Shown piece by piece: positions 44,401 through 51,646 of a stretch of 64,000 bases of DNA. Numbering within the stretch: the stretch's first letter is position 1; every line of letters begins with the position of its first letter. This stretch comes from Edolisoma coerulescens (taxonomy: Eukaryota; Chordata; Aves; Passeriformes; Campephagidae), in NCBI GenBank assembly GCA_013397115.1, contig VWZW01005388.1, positions 39,185 to 103,184 of the forward strand, written 5' to 3'. The notes under the pieces were generated by a model, which was not told where the DNA came from, searched no databases, and was given only the letters and a program-made list of their open reading frames with translations. A program made the position numbers and the translations under genes.

Positions 44401-46093
44401 AGACTTTCCACCATCGCTACTCACCCTGTGGTAAGGGTGGAACAGTCCTGCACAGGTCACCAGAGGTGGGATGGGTGGATCTCTGGAGCACATCAGGCAT
44501 CAGCTGTGCAAAGCCGTAGCCAGTGTGATCTCATATTTGTGATCACCCAGCTCCAAGGAAAAGGCTGGACTAGGGATCTCAGGGGTCCCTTCATCAGCAC
44601 ATCTCAGGGCACCTCAGACTGCTTTACTAGAAGAGAGCCTGCTATTTGAAGTGCCTCTCCATGCAGAGGACAAAAAATTCCCGATCCTGAATAAATGGCA
44701 GAAAATAGCAGGGATGGTGTTACCTGCTGAGGTTAGTCCAGAGCACAATAAAGGAGCTTTTTATAACCAATTCTGGTTTTGGATGTTCAAGGACTCTCCA
44801 ATCAATAAGCTGCTTTATGCCCGGGACATTCCTCGCTACAAGCAGATGGTGGAAAGGTAAGTGATGGATGTGAGGAGCCGTGGTTTCAGCAGTGAGGAGG
44901 AGGGACCATGCACTAATTGCCTGTGTACCCCTGCCTAGGTACTACGCAGACATTCGTCAGACCATCTCTGCCAGCGACCAGGAGATGAACTCTGCCCTGG
45001 CTGAGCTATCACGGGTAAATAAAAGTATTTCAGAAGTCACCGGGCCCCTCACCGGTGTGTCCAGGAGAGAGTTGTTAATGCAAAGATGAGATATTCCAGC
45101 TGAGTGTGCAGTTCTGCTCAGACATACTGACTGCGCCCAGTGGCTGCCCTGCACCACAGGGAGGGTGAGGGTCTGCCCAGGCAGCACTGGAGAGAAGAGG
45201 GGTTAGTCAAGGATTCAGGGCAAGAAATACATGTGATTTTTCCTTTTCTAGGAATTGTTGGTGGAATCTCTTTCCCGTTGCTTTCCTAATGAGTTGTGAG
45301 GACACAGAATTTGACAGGACAATTGTTAGGTGTCTCACGGTTTTGTCTAATTTCCTCTCTTATAAACAGAATTACTCAGGTGACCTCAATTCCCTGGTGG
45401 CTCTCCATGAATTGTACAAATACATCAATAAGTACTATGACCAGGTGAGTGTGTGTTTCCAGCAGGTATGAATATGCCTTTCTCCTTCTACCACCCAAAC
45501 AAAAAAACTACAAAAATTAACAATTAAGAGCAGCCAGACTATTCCAACACTGTGTCTTGTTTCGTTGGCATGCATCACTCACGTAGTGAGTTTGCTTTAT
45601 TCTTATCAAAGAGCGAGGGAGATCAGCAAAAAGAACTTATCTCTAACTTGAAGACTGCTGGGATTTCGTGTACGCTTCTTCATTTTTATTCCGATATGCA
45701 AATAATCTACTTAAAAAAGAAATGCAGTTAGTTCAGATTAATTTAATAAAGACTTAATTTTCAGGTGAGAAATTTAGCATTCTTTTTGCCCTGTGAAGTC
45801 TGTAAGTTACTACAATGAATCTAGAATAGAATACTCCTTTTGTGGTTAATTTGAGATTATTACTACATACCCACTCTAGACTAGAGCATGCTGAATTCCA
45901 GCTTGGGGTTCTCTATGACGCATGGAGTTGAGCTGGTTGGGTGTCGTGTGCTGGAGAAAGGCTGCCAGTGAGCTCTGTCTTGTTGCAGATCATTACTGCC
46001 TTGGAAGAAGACCCAACGGCACAGAAGATGCAGCTCGGATATAGACTGCAACAGATTGCAGCAGCTGTGGAGAATAAAGTCACAGATTTGTGA
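10321..46093 (+). CDS. PLXNB1: Plexin-B1, complete coding gene in 36 coding exons
   Basis: Single-pass receptor for class 4 semaphorins (SEMA4D). Its cytoplasmic half is a Ras/Rap GAP that also binds Rho-family GTPases and, through its C-terminus, PDZ-RhoGEF/LARG. The 36 coding exons listed individually below join in frame to 6615 bases, 2204 residues plus TGA (human protein about 2135). Order: signal peptide 1–21, Sema to about 482, PSI-1 about 488–530, PSI-2 about 649–685, Ser/Thr/Pro-rich segment 686–960, PSI-3 about 1090–1130, IPT repeats 1144–1530, RRRR 1363–1366, membrane helix about 1559–1579, GAP with R1745/R1746 and R1990, Rho-binding domain between the GAP halves, VTDL 2201–2204. 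PLXNB1 rather than PLXNB3 is chosen from the long mucin-like exon ending in an SGDGDS … DYQYD motif and from the C-terminal exons. No frameshift or stop was found. Confidence 0.95.
11455..15972 (+). other. PLXNB1 intron after coding exon 1
   Basis: Largest intron of the gene, 4.5 kb. It contains one CR1 3' end (about 11945–12042) and an A/C-rich simple stretch around 14535–14595. No other exon is recognised. Confidence 0.85.
11945..12042 (+). mobile_element. CR1 retroposon 3' end
   Basis: Contains the hallmark CR1 3' terminus: 'gccttggcag', then 'ttggactagatgatctccag', then 'ggtctcttccaacctta', closing with two degenerate copies of the terminal octamer (attcagtg). 5'-truncated, as most avian CR1 copies are. 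Confidence 0.9.
15973..16155 (+). CDS. PLXNB1: PLXNB1 coding exon 2 (Sema)
   Basis: Residues 379–439, phase 0 on both sides. Contains the plexin-conserved YAYPCGSDHTPSP motif. Acceptor CCCCCAAAAAG at 15972, donor AAG|GTATGA. Confidence 0.93.
16561..16689 (+). CDS. PLXNB1: PLXNB1 coding exon 3 (end of Sema)
   Basis: Residues 440–482, phase 0 on both sides; VYLGAQGEAHTYASV opens it. Acceptor CTCCTGCAG, donor ATG|GTAAGA. Confidence 0.94.
16690..18495 (+). other. PLXNB1 intron 3
   Basis: 1.8 kb, no recognisable exon, RNA gene or dated repeat. Confidence 0.8.
18496..18596 (+). CDS. PLXNB1: PLXNB1 coding exon 4 (PSI-1)
   Basis: Residues 483–516. Carries the first PSI cysteine pattern (MECSLYLDCESC … DPYCGWC). 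Acceptor TCTGACAG, donor CG|GTAAGA leaving two bases of an Arg codon. Confidence 0.94.
19267..19399 (+). CDS. PLXNB1: PLXNB1 coding exon 5 (end of PSI-1)
   Basis: Residues 516–560. Continues PSI-1 with CSRRSEC and a tryptophan-rich WLWSF. Acceptor CCCTGCAG, donor AAT|GTGAGT, phase 0 out. Confidence 0.92.
20106..20262 (+). CDS. PLXNB1: PLXNB1 coding exon 6 (inter-PSI region)
   Basis: Residues 561–613. ILAISDLPSLREEEFYSC and MCPSPDPSQAPALP match the plexin-B linker between PSI-1 and PSI-2. The acceptor (AACTGACAG) has a weak pyrimidine tract; donor ACAG|GTTAGT leaves one base. Confidence 0.88.
20263..23081 (+). other. PLXNB1 intron 6
   Basis: 2.8 kb without a recognisable gene. Near 22890–22960 a phrase such as 'cttgtccaacctgtttttag' suggests another very old CR1/L3 remnant, too decayed to delimit. 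Confidence 0.7.
23082..23190 (+). CDS. PLXNB1: PLXNB1 coding exon 7
   Basis: Residues 613–649. DHVTIKLVVRFHDIFIASVD is the strand-rich segment before PSI-2; FYDCAAV carries a conserved Cys. Acceptor TTTTCAG, donor CC|GTGAGC. Confidence 0.92.
23281..23389 (+). CDS. PLXNB1: PLXNB1 coding exon 8 (PSI-2)
   Basis: Residues 649–685. Second PSI module: CQKC … WGCNWC … LCTHKAAC. The donor AGG|GTGCGT is less canonical than its neighbours; the intron above it is only 90 bases. Confidence 0.93.
23991..24854 (+). CDS. PLXNB1: PLXNB1 coding exon 9 (mucin-like segment, GC donor)
   Basis: Residues 686–973, one 864-base exon. Very rich in Ser, Thr and Pro (runs such as TTAPTMATKPVTTP) and so probably O-glycosylated. 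It ends in the acidic STLLSGDGDS and LDYQYD motifs typical of plexin-B1. The phase-0 exit is GAG|GCAAGT, a GC donor with the consensus flanks of GC–AG introns; no usable GT is in phase. Confidence 0.93.
24976..25101 (+). CDS. PLXNB1: PLXNB1 coding exon 10
   Basis: Residues 974–1015, phase 0 both sides. SEEPSWGPNACPCVQGIQG then an IPT-like strand ARKITLLGKNFHLYQ. Acceptor TTTTCAG, donor CAG|GTAGTC. Confidence 0.92.
25102..26196 (+). other. PLXNB1 intron 10
   Basis: 1.1 kb, no recognisable element. Confidence 0.75.
26197..26319 (+). CDS. PLXNB1: PLXNB1 coding exon 11
   Basis: Residues 1016–1056, phase 0 both sides. DYECVLNLEG … CYITCQMNQ. Acceptor TTCCTGCAG, donor CAG|GTGAGT. Confidence 0.93.
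27296..27389 (+). CDS. PLXNB1: PLXNB1 coding exon 12
   Basis: Residues 1057–1088. FVQRRKHLRVDSAADLH precedes PSI-3. Acceptor CTTTGCAG, donor CATG|GTAGGA leaving one base. Confidence 0.92.
27644..27810 (+). CDS. PLXNB1: PLXNB1 coding exon 13 (PSI-3)
   Basis: Residues 1088–1143. Third PSI module: YNCSVGHSDCSRCQTA … CVWCGG … CPAPLIHS. Acceptor CTTTGCAG, donor TCT|GTGAGT. Confidence 0.95.
27811..28833 (+). other. PLXNB1 intron 13
   Basis: 1.0 kb, nothing recognisable. Confidence 0.75.
28834..28985 (+). CDS. PLXNB1: PLXNB1 coding exon 14 (IPT-1)
   Basis: Residues 1144–1194. Canonical IPT start (VYPLSGPVEGGTRITITGSN). Acceptor TTTGCAG, donor AGCAG|GTAGAG. Confidence 0.95.
28986..30847 (+). other. 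PLXNB1 intron 14
   Basis: 1.9 kb, no recognisable exon or delimitable repeat. Confidence 0.75.
30848..30953 (+). CDS. PLXNB1: PLXNB1 coding exon 15 (IPT-1/2)
   Basis: Residues 1194–1229. IVCVTGGSWAERFG then VEVPGGGRGVSGHVFTYQ. Acceptor TCCTGCAG, donor CAG|GTAACA. Confidence 0.93.
30954..32301 (+). other. PLXNB1 intron 15
   Basis: 1.3 kb, T-rich, with poly-T runs near 31265 and 32270. No recognisable gene. Confidence 0.75.
32302..32438 (+). CDS. PLXNB1: PLXNB1 coding exon 16 (IPT-2)
   Basis: Residues 1230–1275. IPT start NPELKSIVPTRGPKAGGT. Long pyrimidine tract before TCTTCTAG; donor CAGAT|GTAAGA. Confidence 0.94.
33060..33236 (+). CDS. PLXNB1: PLXNB1 coding exon 17 (IPT-2)
   Basis: Residues 1275–1334. 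Contains FRYTLDPNITFAEPPKSFL. Acceptor TTTTCAAG, donor CTCAG|GTAGAA. Confidence 0.94.
33423..33591 (+). CDS. PLXNB1: PLXNB1 coding exon 18 (IPT-3, convertase site)
   Basis: Residues 1334–1390. Begins IPT-3 (SGGRVLRVHGYNLDVVQ). RRRR at 1363–1366 sits where human plexin-B1 is reported to be cut by furin-like convertases into two associated chains. Acceptor CTTTCAG, donor CAG|GTAGCA. Confidence 0.94.
33736..33802 (+). repeat. 34-base tandem duplication (2 copies)
   Basis: Two adjacent near-identical 34-base copies (unit starting agtgttctctgccagactga). The second copy differs at one base in 'aggttaagcact'. Lies in PLXNB1 intron 18. Confidence 0.9.
34746..34988 (+). CDS. PLXNB1: PLXNB1 coding exon 19 (IPT-3/4)
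   Basis: Residues 1391–1471, phase 0 both sides. LEFILDNLSFDFNSL and YRHKPGSVISVE. Acceptor TTTCACTTAG, donor GAG|GTAAGA. Confidence 0.94.
34989..36231 (+). other. PLXNB1 intron 19
   Basis: 1.2 kb, AT-rich, no recognisable element. Confidence 0.75.
36232..36408 (+). CDS. PLXNB1: PLXNB1 coding exon 20 (last IPT, juxtamembrane stalk)
   Basis: Residues 1472–1530. GENLDLAISKDEV … CVVKTLTRNHLYCEPP. A second furin-type motif, RTKR (1517–1520), lies about 40 residues before the membrane. Acceptor ATTTCAG, donor ACG|GTAGGG. Confidence 0.94.
36742..36890 (+). CDS. PLXNB1: PLXNB1 coding exon 21 (transmembrane helix)
   Basis: Residues 1531–1580. VQMGNLNFLLGRVQYD, then the hydrophobic helix about 1559–1579 (GLGVGASFVALIVLVIVFIY) and a basic stop-transfer continued in the next exon. 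Acceptor CTTACAG, donor TACAG|GTAAAA. Confidence 0.95.
37265..37365 (+). CDS. PLXNB1: PLXNB1 coding exon 22 (cytoplasmic juxtamembrane)
   Basis: Residues 1580–1614. RRKSKQALRDYKKVQIQLE forms the juxtamembrane helix of plexins. Acceptor TTATTGCAG, donor ACAG|GTCAGT. Confidence 0.95.
38120..38337 (+). CDS. PLXNB1: PLXNB1 coding exon 23 (start of GAP)
   Basis: Residues 1614–1686. DLMTEMMDLTSDLVGTGIPF, RIFFPGHRESPL, LNSKLFLTK: first segment of the intracellular GAP fold. Acceptor TCCCTCAG, donor AAG|GTAATG. Confidence 0.95.
38526..38704 (+). CDS. PLXNB1: PLXNB1 coding exon 24 (GAP, arginine fingers)
   Basis: Residues 1687–1746. FIHTLEIQRTFSPRDRAYVA … NPKLMLRR; R1745 and R1746 correspond to the paired catalytic arginines of plexin GAPs. 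Acceptor CTACCAG, donor CGGAG|GTGAGT. Confidence 0.95.
39202..39268 (+). CDS. PLXNB1: PLXNB1 coding exon 25 (GAP)
   Basis: Residues 1746–1768. TETVVEKLLTNWMSICLYAF. Acceptor CTTTCAG, donor AGG|GTGAGC. Confidence 0.95.
39829..39975 (+). CDS. PLXNB1: PLXNB1 coding exon 26 (GAP to RBD)
   Basis: Residues 1769–1817, phase 0 both sides. [33 protein letters not shown]. Acceptor ATGCCAG, donor CTG|GTAAGC. Confidence 0.95.
40408..40585 (+). CDS. PLXNB1: PLXNB1 coding exon 27 (Rho-binding domain)
   Basis: Residues 1818–1877. VLDCDTITQVKEKILDQIYK is the ubiquitin-like Rho-GTPase-binding domain that contacts Rac1/Rnd1 in plexin-B1. Acceptor CCCCAG, donor CTCG|GTGAGC. Confidence 0.95.
41450..41553 (+). 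CDS. PLXNB1: PLXNB1 coding exon 28 (Rho-binding domain)
   Basis: Residues 1877–1911. EWRSGLAGHLILSDEDVTS … LNTLQHYK. Acceptor GGCTGTAG with a modest pyrimidine tract, donor AAG|GTCAGA. Confidence 0.94.
42207..42291 (+). CDS. PLXNB1: PLXNB1 coding exon 29 (Rho-binding domain)
   Basis: Residues 1912–1940. VPDGATVALVPRLTKHIHRE, NQDYIPGE. Acceptor GTGTGCAG, donor GAAA|GTGAGT. Confidence 0.95.
42676..42915 (+). mobile_element. Diverged CR1 fragment (3' part of ORF2 region)
   Basis: Shows the CR1 order: 'gacaatagccacaggctgcag', 'agattcaaattggatatgga', 'acttcttcagcaaaagggtgg', '…actgaggtggtgagggatctctg', then 'ctggatagaggcctccagag'. Well diverged, sense strand, inside PLXNB1 intron 29. The 5' edge may reach about 42550; the octamer tail is not visible. 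Confidence 0.75.
43019..43185 (+). CDS. PLXNB1: PLXNB1 coding exon 30 (GAP C-terminal half, third arginine)
   Basis: Residues 1940–1995. TPMLEDADEGGIKLWHLVKP, then IPEIYLTRLLSMK, whose R1990 is the third GAP arginine. Acceptor GGTTTAG, donor AAG|GTGAGA. Confidence 0.95.
43537..43697 (+). CDS. PLXNB1: PLXNB1 coding exon 31 (GAP)
   Basis: Residues 1996–2049. GTLQKFVDDLFQVILSTNRP, VKYFFDLLDEQA, IHIWKTN. Acceptor TTCCACAG, donor AACAG|GTAGGG. Confidence 0.95.
43939..44086 (+). CDS. PLXNB1: PLXNB1 coding exon 32 (GAP)
   Basis: Residues 2049–2098. LPLRFWINIIKNPQFVFDV, LLVIAQTFMDSC, HKLGR: the most conserved block of plexin GAPs. Acceptor TCTACAG, donor CGG|GTGAGT. Confidence 0.95.
44792..44856 (+). 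CDS. PLXNB1: PLXNB1 coding exon 33
   Basis: Residues 2099–2120. DSPINKLLYARDIPRYKQMV. The acceptor (GGATGTTCAAG) has a poor pyrimidine tract but is fixed by phase and conservation; donor AAAG|GTAAGT. Confidence 0.93.
44939..45014 (+). CDS. PLXNB1: PLXNB1 coding exon 34
   Basis: Residues 2120–2145. YYADIRQTISASDQEMNSAL. Acceptor TGCCTAG, donor CGG|GTAAAT. Confidence 0.94.
45370..45444 (+). CDS. PLXNB1: PLXNB1 coding exon 35
   Basis: Residues 2146–2170, phase 0 both sides. LVALHELYKYINKYYDQ. Acceptor TATAAACAG, donor CAG|GTGAGT. Confidence 0.95.
45989..46093 (+). CDS. PLXNB1: PLXNB1 coding exon 36 (C-terminus, PDZ ligand)
   Basis: Residues 2171–2204 and TGA. Ends VENKVTDL; the last four residues are the class I PDZ ligand that recruits PDZ-RhoGEF and LARG in the B-plexins. 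Acceptor TTGTTGCAG. Confidence 0.95.
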   Translation: MITALEEDPTAQKMQLGYRLQQIAAAVENKVTDL

Positions 46094-49000
46094 CAGGCAC
46101 AGACAGACTGCTCTCTCCTGGCTGAACAGAGACAGTGCTCATCCTAGTTGATAAACAGGGTGTCCTGCTGCCGTTGGAACCAGACTCTCCAAGGAACCTG
46201 CGGGTCATGAGCAAGGGGATGGCCAAGGCAGTACAAAGTACAAGCGTCCTTGCATCTCAGAGAATATTTTTTTACAGGTTTTTTTTTCTTTTTAAAAGCA
46301 AAATGAAACAAAAAAAAAAGGACAAACTTTGGTTTTTCCCTGGCAGACTGCTGAGGGGCCACACAGGTCCTTCCTACAGATGTTATGTGAATGTGCCAAG
46401 TTTCCAAACCATGTTATTGAAGAGCCAGGTGACAACACCGAGTACTGTGTCTGTGGAGTCCTCAGCCTTGCACGGATGCCCTTTCCAGTGCTGGGACACT
46501 CCCTGCTGCAACCACTCACTTCTTGGGGATCAAGAAGCTTTTCCTGGGTTGACTGCTCTGCTAACCTCTGTCCCCAGCTAGCAAGCACTCCTGAGAAACT
46601 CCTTGCAGCAATGTCCCTGCTGGTCCCAGATGTTGGATGTAGAAAGGAGAGTATCCGATGGTGAAGGTCTCTTGTTTCCCAGTGCTCTGGTCTCTGACAG
46701 CTCGTGTGTGGCGCCTGCTTGGCTGGAATGTGCTCACCAGCATGGGTGCTTACCATGGGGCCCACTGTAAATGAACAACACCCCCTCACCCTTTCCCTCA
46801 GGACAAATTCAGTGTGTCAGAGTCGCTGCCTGGCTCGCTTCAGTCTCCACTGACCCAGCTCGGATCTTCCTGGTTCCTTGTGATCAGAGGTTGCCCTGCT
46901 CTTTGGAAAAGCACAACAAATGCCTTGTGCCACTCCCCCTTCCTCCAGTGTCCAGCTGTTCTGCTGCTCTGAACTGGACTTGTAAATACCCTCAGAAAGT
47001 TAATGTATTTAAATGCTAAAGGAGAATGTTTAACTTTGTGGCTTTGAGACAAAGCTTTTCTTGGAGAAGTATCTCTGTGCACTTCTACTGACAAACGTCT
47101 GTCAGCACTGGAGCAGTTTTCTCCACTGCTTTGTCTGCAGGGATAACTCATAGGTGTCTCCATTGTCGTACCAGCAGCTCACCTTTCCCCATGGCTCAGT
47201 CCCGGGCTCTCTGTGTGCTCTACTCTTAGGCTTGCCTTACACCTAATTCTCAGCTCCACTGCTCACACTCTCCTGTTGTGGCACATAGAAGGGTTATTTG
47301 GTGAGCTGTGAACTCAAAGGAGCTGTGAAGCACAACCATGATGTTCCCAAGGAGGGTCGGCTGTCCTGCAAAAAGGAATGATTTGTGCATGGAGGAGAGG
47401 CTAGAGCAGGCACAAGCAGAGTTAGTTGGCAGCTGTCACTGGGCAGCTCCTCACTGCTCCCTCCTTAGATCTTCCACTTTGTGAATAGTCCTCTGCCCTT
47501 CTAGGAGCCAATTTATAAGGGTGCCCACTCCTTCTCTTTCCCCCTGCTGCTAATTCCACACTGATGTCCTGTGTGCCTGGGGCAGGTGGACAGGTCTGAC
47601 TCCTCTGTCACTACTCTGAGGTGGTGATTGTGCAGGCCAGGAGGCAGCAGAGCTAGAACAGAGCAGGATCATGTCCCTACCTCTCTTTACAGTGCATATA
47701 GCAGTAATTCCAGGCCTGCTCCATCAGCCCTGTGGCTTTGTGCGAGTGCTCTGCAGCTGCAAAATTGTTCTTGGAGCAATGTAACAACAGGCTAATGCTG
47801 GCCTCTCTTCCTACAAAGCTGGCTGTCCTGTGACCCTCTCTCCAGCAGTATAGCAGTATTCCCAGGTACGTGGTGTGCCCAGAGGATGAGCAACATCCCT
47901 GTGCTGCCTTCTGCTCCTGTCCTGCTGTATGTACCAGCAGGGTGGCCAGCTGGCTGCTGCCAGGCAAAAATAGGGCTGTAGAGTTTGTGTCTTTCTTTAG
48001 ATGAGGACCAGTTAGGGTCTCACTCCTGCCTGACCACCCATTTCCACAAAACTTATGGGAACTTAGCATCTCTGAAACCTCTGTCTTGACTAAATCTGAT
48101 TAAATTGGTCTCCCTAAAAAGCTGGGTGGAAGAAAGGACTGCTGGATGGCAAAAAGCCAATGCAGTGCCTGTTAGTAAAGCCCATTCCTTTAGGGACTGC
48201 GGGAGGAGATTCCTTGGTCTGAAGTAGGTGCAGGTGTAGTAGCGGAGTAGTGTTGTCCTGTTGTGTGTTGGTGGATGGACTTTCTGCCCTAGGAAACAAG
48301 GCCTGGTTTGTGGCCTCTCCAACTTGCTGAGTGTCTGCCAGAAGCCACAGAATCTCTGCTGGATTTCTGGCTGTGCAGACTGGCAGTGTCTGCCCCTATT
48401 TTTGCAGAATTCTCTCTGCACTTTCCCAGAACAGGGTGGCTTGAGGCTTAATTCTCATTCCACCTCCCACTGGTATCCACATCCTCCTTGCTTCCCAGTA
48501 GTGTTCCTGGATGCTGGAAATTATCTGCTTTCTCTGAGTGTATCTGTGAAAGTCTGCTTTTATTAGAGCAATAATCAAGATTTACAAATAGAGCTAAACG
48601 TAGGTGATTGACTTATTTAACATCTTCAGCTTGTCCTTGCATGGCTGGACAGGACACACTGCCCGGTGCAGGTGCAGTGAGGGTGGAAAGCTGGTAGTGC
48701 CCATCTCCTCCCATCCTTCTGTCCTCGGTGTTCTAGATACCAGCATCCTCTTCCCTGTGGACACACACTGAAGGCCCTCACTGGGATCAACTTGGGTGTT
48801 TAGGCATGGCTCCTCTTCTCTCCGTCCGTGCCCCTCTCCTGTGGCAAAATCCATTTCTATGACAGGGTTCTGTTGCATTTAAATTTGCACAAAACAGGTT
48901 TTATTATGAAATTCCCTACTGCAGGGAAAACTTATTTATTTATTCCTCGTGATCCTTCCAAGTTTTTTCTAGTCTCTGCCTGATTCCACGACCAGCCAGA

Positions 49001-49965
49001 CATTCCTTGTCAAGGACAGAAAATCCTGTCTGGATGTTCCTGTTTGCTTGCAGGTAGCAAGTTCTGTGGGCACCAGCAGAGAGAGCCCTGCCACCACGGC
49101 TGGTCCCGCCTGTGGGACACAGGCGCAGGGAGGGGCTGTCAGTGCTCCAGGGGGACTCCCAGGACAGCGATGTTCCCGAGTGGCAGACACCCGGCTTTAT
49201 TTAGTGCTGCGGTCAGAGGGAGGGACTTGCTTCTGCCGTGGTCTGGGTGAAAGGCTGAGAACTGATCAGTATTACAATAAATCTCCGTTAGCGTATTTGA
49301 ATGTCTCTCCTGTTGGCACGGTGAAGCACAGCTGGCGCCCACGTGACGTAAATCTGAGAGCTCTTGCTTTCATCTGTCTGGTGGCAAATTTAGGCTGTAC
49401 CTGAAAGCTTTTTTTGTGGTAGAAATTATGGCTGATTTTTTTTCATGAAAATAGAGGGTTCTTGGATGCTGCTGCCTCGGTGGAACGCCAAGGGTGTGCC
49501 CCGGTTGCAGCAAGATGCTGCTTTTTTTGTGTGTGTGTGTGCCTTTCTTGTGGGGATGATTATTTTGGTTTCCAGAACACCCAGGGCATTTGCTCTTGTA
49601 GTCTTTTTCCTGGTCCTCTGTCCTGGTGACTCTGCCCTCTCCCAGCCTTGTGACTTGGTGTCTGTCTGTCTGTTATGGTATGGCCTGACCTGCATTTATG
49701 CCCTGCCACACCTTAGGTTCTGCTCAGAGCACCCAAGGTACTGTCTTTCTCAAATTGGAATTAATAATTAATATAAAAAGCTTGAAAAAAAGAATTGAAT
49801 TTTGTTACATAGTGTAATAACTGTTTGTAGATACTGTTCTGAGATGTAGGAATCTATTGGTGATATAAGAGGTTTTGTCTGTAAATAATCAGTTTAGAGT
49901 CCAAATGATTTTAATAAAGAGAATTCTTACACAATAATTCAATAAATTTTAATATACAACCTCTG
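46094..49965 (+). other. Probable PLXNB1 3' UTR
   Basis: No coding exon is recognised in the 3.9 kb after the stop. Clear AATAAA hexamers occur at 49276, 49913 and 49941. The last pair lies in an AU-rich stretch and is followed by a GU-rich element, as expected at a cleavage site. Earlier ends are possible, for example after the 'tgtaaata' / 'gtatttaaatg' cluster near 46980–47015. The true 3' end needs transcript data. Confidence 0.45.
49913..49946 (+). terminator. Tandem poly(A) signals, likely PLXNB1 3' end
   Basis: Two AATAAA hexamers, 49913–49918 and 49941–49946, in AT-rich context, followed within about 20 bases by a GU-rich segment (ctctgtgtcatgcttgt). Strong sequence match; assignment to PLXNB1 is by position and strand only. 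Confidence 0.5.
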
Positions 49966-51300
49966 TGTCATGCTTGTATTGCATGATGATGCAATTACCC
50001 AGAATGTGTTTGCCTCTTTCTTCCTAAGTGGAAACTGTGTACTCTTAAGCACCAGGACCTGGAAGCTGTGCGAGGAGCGAGGCTTTTCCCTCCTCCCTAG
50101 GCTGTGTTTCTTCAAGATATCCTTGTGCCACCTTCCAGCTGCATCCCTCTGCAGTTTCCAGAGCTCAAATACCATCCCTGACCACGGGAGGAGGCAGCCT
50201 CCCTCCACAGACACTCGTGTTGGGCTGGCACTGGGGGTACGTGGTGCATGGCAGCTCTGGCTGTGGTCTCTCACTGTGGGTAAGGGTTGCTGAAGGTACA
50301 CTGTTGTCACTGTTGTCCACCAGTGTGAGGCAGAAGCCAGTGTTCCTAATTTACCAAAAGAACTTAATTCTTAAAAGAATTTCACAGTTCTTCCCGGACA
50401 GAAAGCTGGCTCCTGGCCCATCTATCCTCTTTTCTTCCCGCCCCTTCCTTTACTAGCAGAGTTTTGTACAGTCTGCTTCCCCCCCTCTTTTATTCCCTCC
50501 TCTCTGTACTGTGTGTTCTTGTTGCCCTTTAAGGGGTCACAAACCACTTGTCCCCTGCATGCTGCCCCGCAGGGCTCAGCACCCAGCCTGGCGCAGCCTC
50601 TGCCCCCTCCCTTGGTATTTTTAGTGCAGGGAAGGCAGGTGAGAGCAGAGGGGCACAGGCAGGGGGAGAAGGGCTCTGGGAGGCCCTGGCCTGGGTTTGG
50701 CAGCCTGGAGCTGCAGCAGAGCTACTGCAGGCAGGGTTAACCCTTTGCTGCAGGGCTGGGGCCTGGTCTCTGCAGACTCAGCCAGGAAACCCGAGCTGTG
50801 CGAGCCCAGGGCCCCAGCGAGGGGGAGGCCAGGCCATGCCCAGCTCCGGTGTGAGGCTGCAGCATGTGGCAGTGAGGAAAAAAAATGTGATTCTTACTGT
50901 GTGTGGCCTTTTCGTCCCCAATGTTGCATGGGGTTGCTGGGATGCTCGGGTCCCCCCAGGGCTGTGGGGAGGATGCTGCTGCACTTGCTCTCCAAGAGAA
51001 AGGAACAGGAAGCATGGGCCCTGTGGCCACCAGCACCATGCTGTGATGGTGTTCGACTGTGTGCAGGCACAGCTGGAGAGGCTGAGGTGCCTCAGGTCCA
51101 GCAGTGTGGCACAGGCATTGGTCTGAGAACAGGGATGGCTGTGCCAGGCAGAAGATGGTGCCACAGGAGCAAGTCCTGCTGACACACTGCTGGGAGCAGG
51201 GGCAAGAGTCAGGCAGCCCTATGGTTTCTGGGTCTGGGGAAGGCAGAGCAGAGGGGGAGGACTTCTCTGTTTCCATCTCAGTAGAGCTGTGAATTTCCCG

Positions 51301-51310
51301 CTATAAATAG
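51301..51310 (+). promoter_or_regulatory. MEF2-site/TATA-like decamer, candidate SRPK-like promoter
   Basis: CTATAAATAG fits the MEF2 consensus YTAWWWWTAR at every position and is also a good TATA box. It lies 2.7 kb upstream of the kinase start codon, with a CAGCTG E-box about 90 bases downstream. Mammalian SRPK3 is a muscle gene reported to be driven by MEF2, which makes the match suggestive. Function is inferred only. Confidence 0.35.
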
Positions 51311-51330
51311 TTGCTGTGGAGACTGAATCT

Positions 51331-51646
51331 ACTGCAGGCTGACAGGCCTGCTGCCAGGGAGGTAGGGAGAGGCCAGCAGTAAAGTGAATCCACCACAGCT
51401 GTCTGAGGTCTCCTGCTCTCCCAAAGCCAAGGTTGTTCCCAGAAGTGGTGTTGTGATCTGATACCCTGCCTCACTCCTCACCATGTCCATCCAGCGATGC
51501 AGAAGTTTGGTGGGCTCAAGGACACCCCTCCTGGGGCAGTGCAGACTAAAATCAGAGCCGGACCAGCTGGTATCTCACTTTGGGGAGCTCCAGAACGAGC
51601 CAGATGACAAAGGGAGTGGCGTGTCCTGCCTGTGAGCTGCTGCATG
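51331..51646 (+). other. Candidate non-coding first exon of the SRPK-like gene
   Basis: Begins about 30 bases after the TATA-like decamer (start inferred) and ends at a strong donor, CATG|GTGAGT, at 51647. The next acceptor, CGTGCCAG at 53998, precedes the exon with the assigned ATG. If the two are joined, the ATG at the end of this exon is in frame and would add eight N-terminal residues (M then DLPCCRA). Confidence 0.25.

Noticed and set aside
10321..46093. Identity as PLXNB3, suggested by the neighbouring SRPK
   Set aside because: The long mucin-like exon with SGDGDS/DYQYD and the C-terminal exons (RDIPRYKQMVERYYADIRQ, ELYKYINKYYDQ) fit plexin-B1 better than plexin-B3.
50548..51182. Long plus-strand open frames (192 and 161 codons) and minus-strand partners in the intergenic region
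   Set aside because: Four frames are open at once in a G+C-rich stretch; compositions are Gly/Ala/Arg-biased with no motif and no exon partners.
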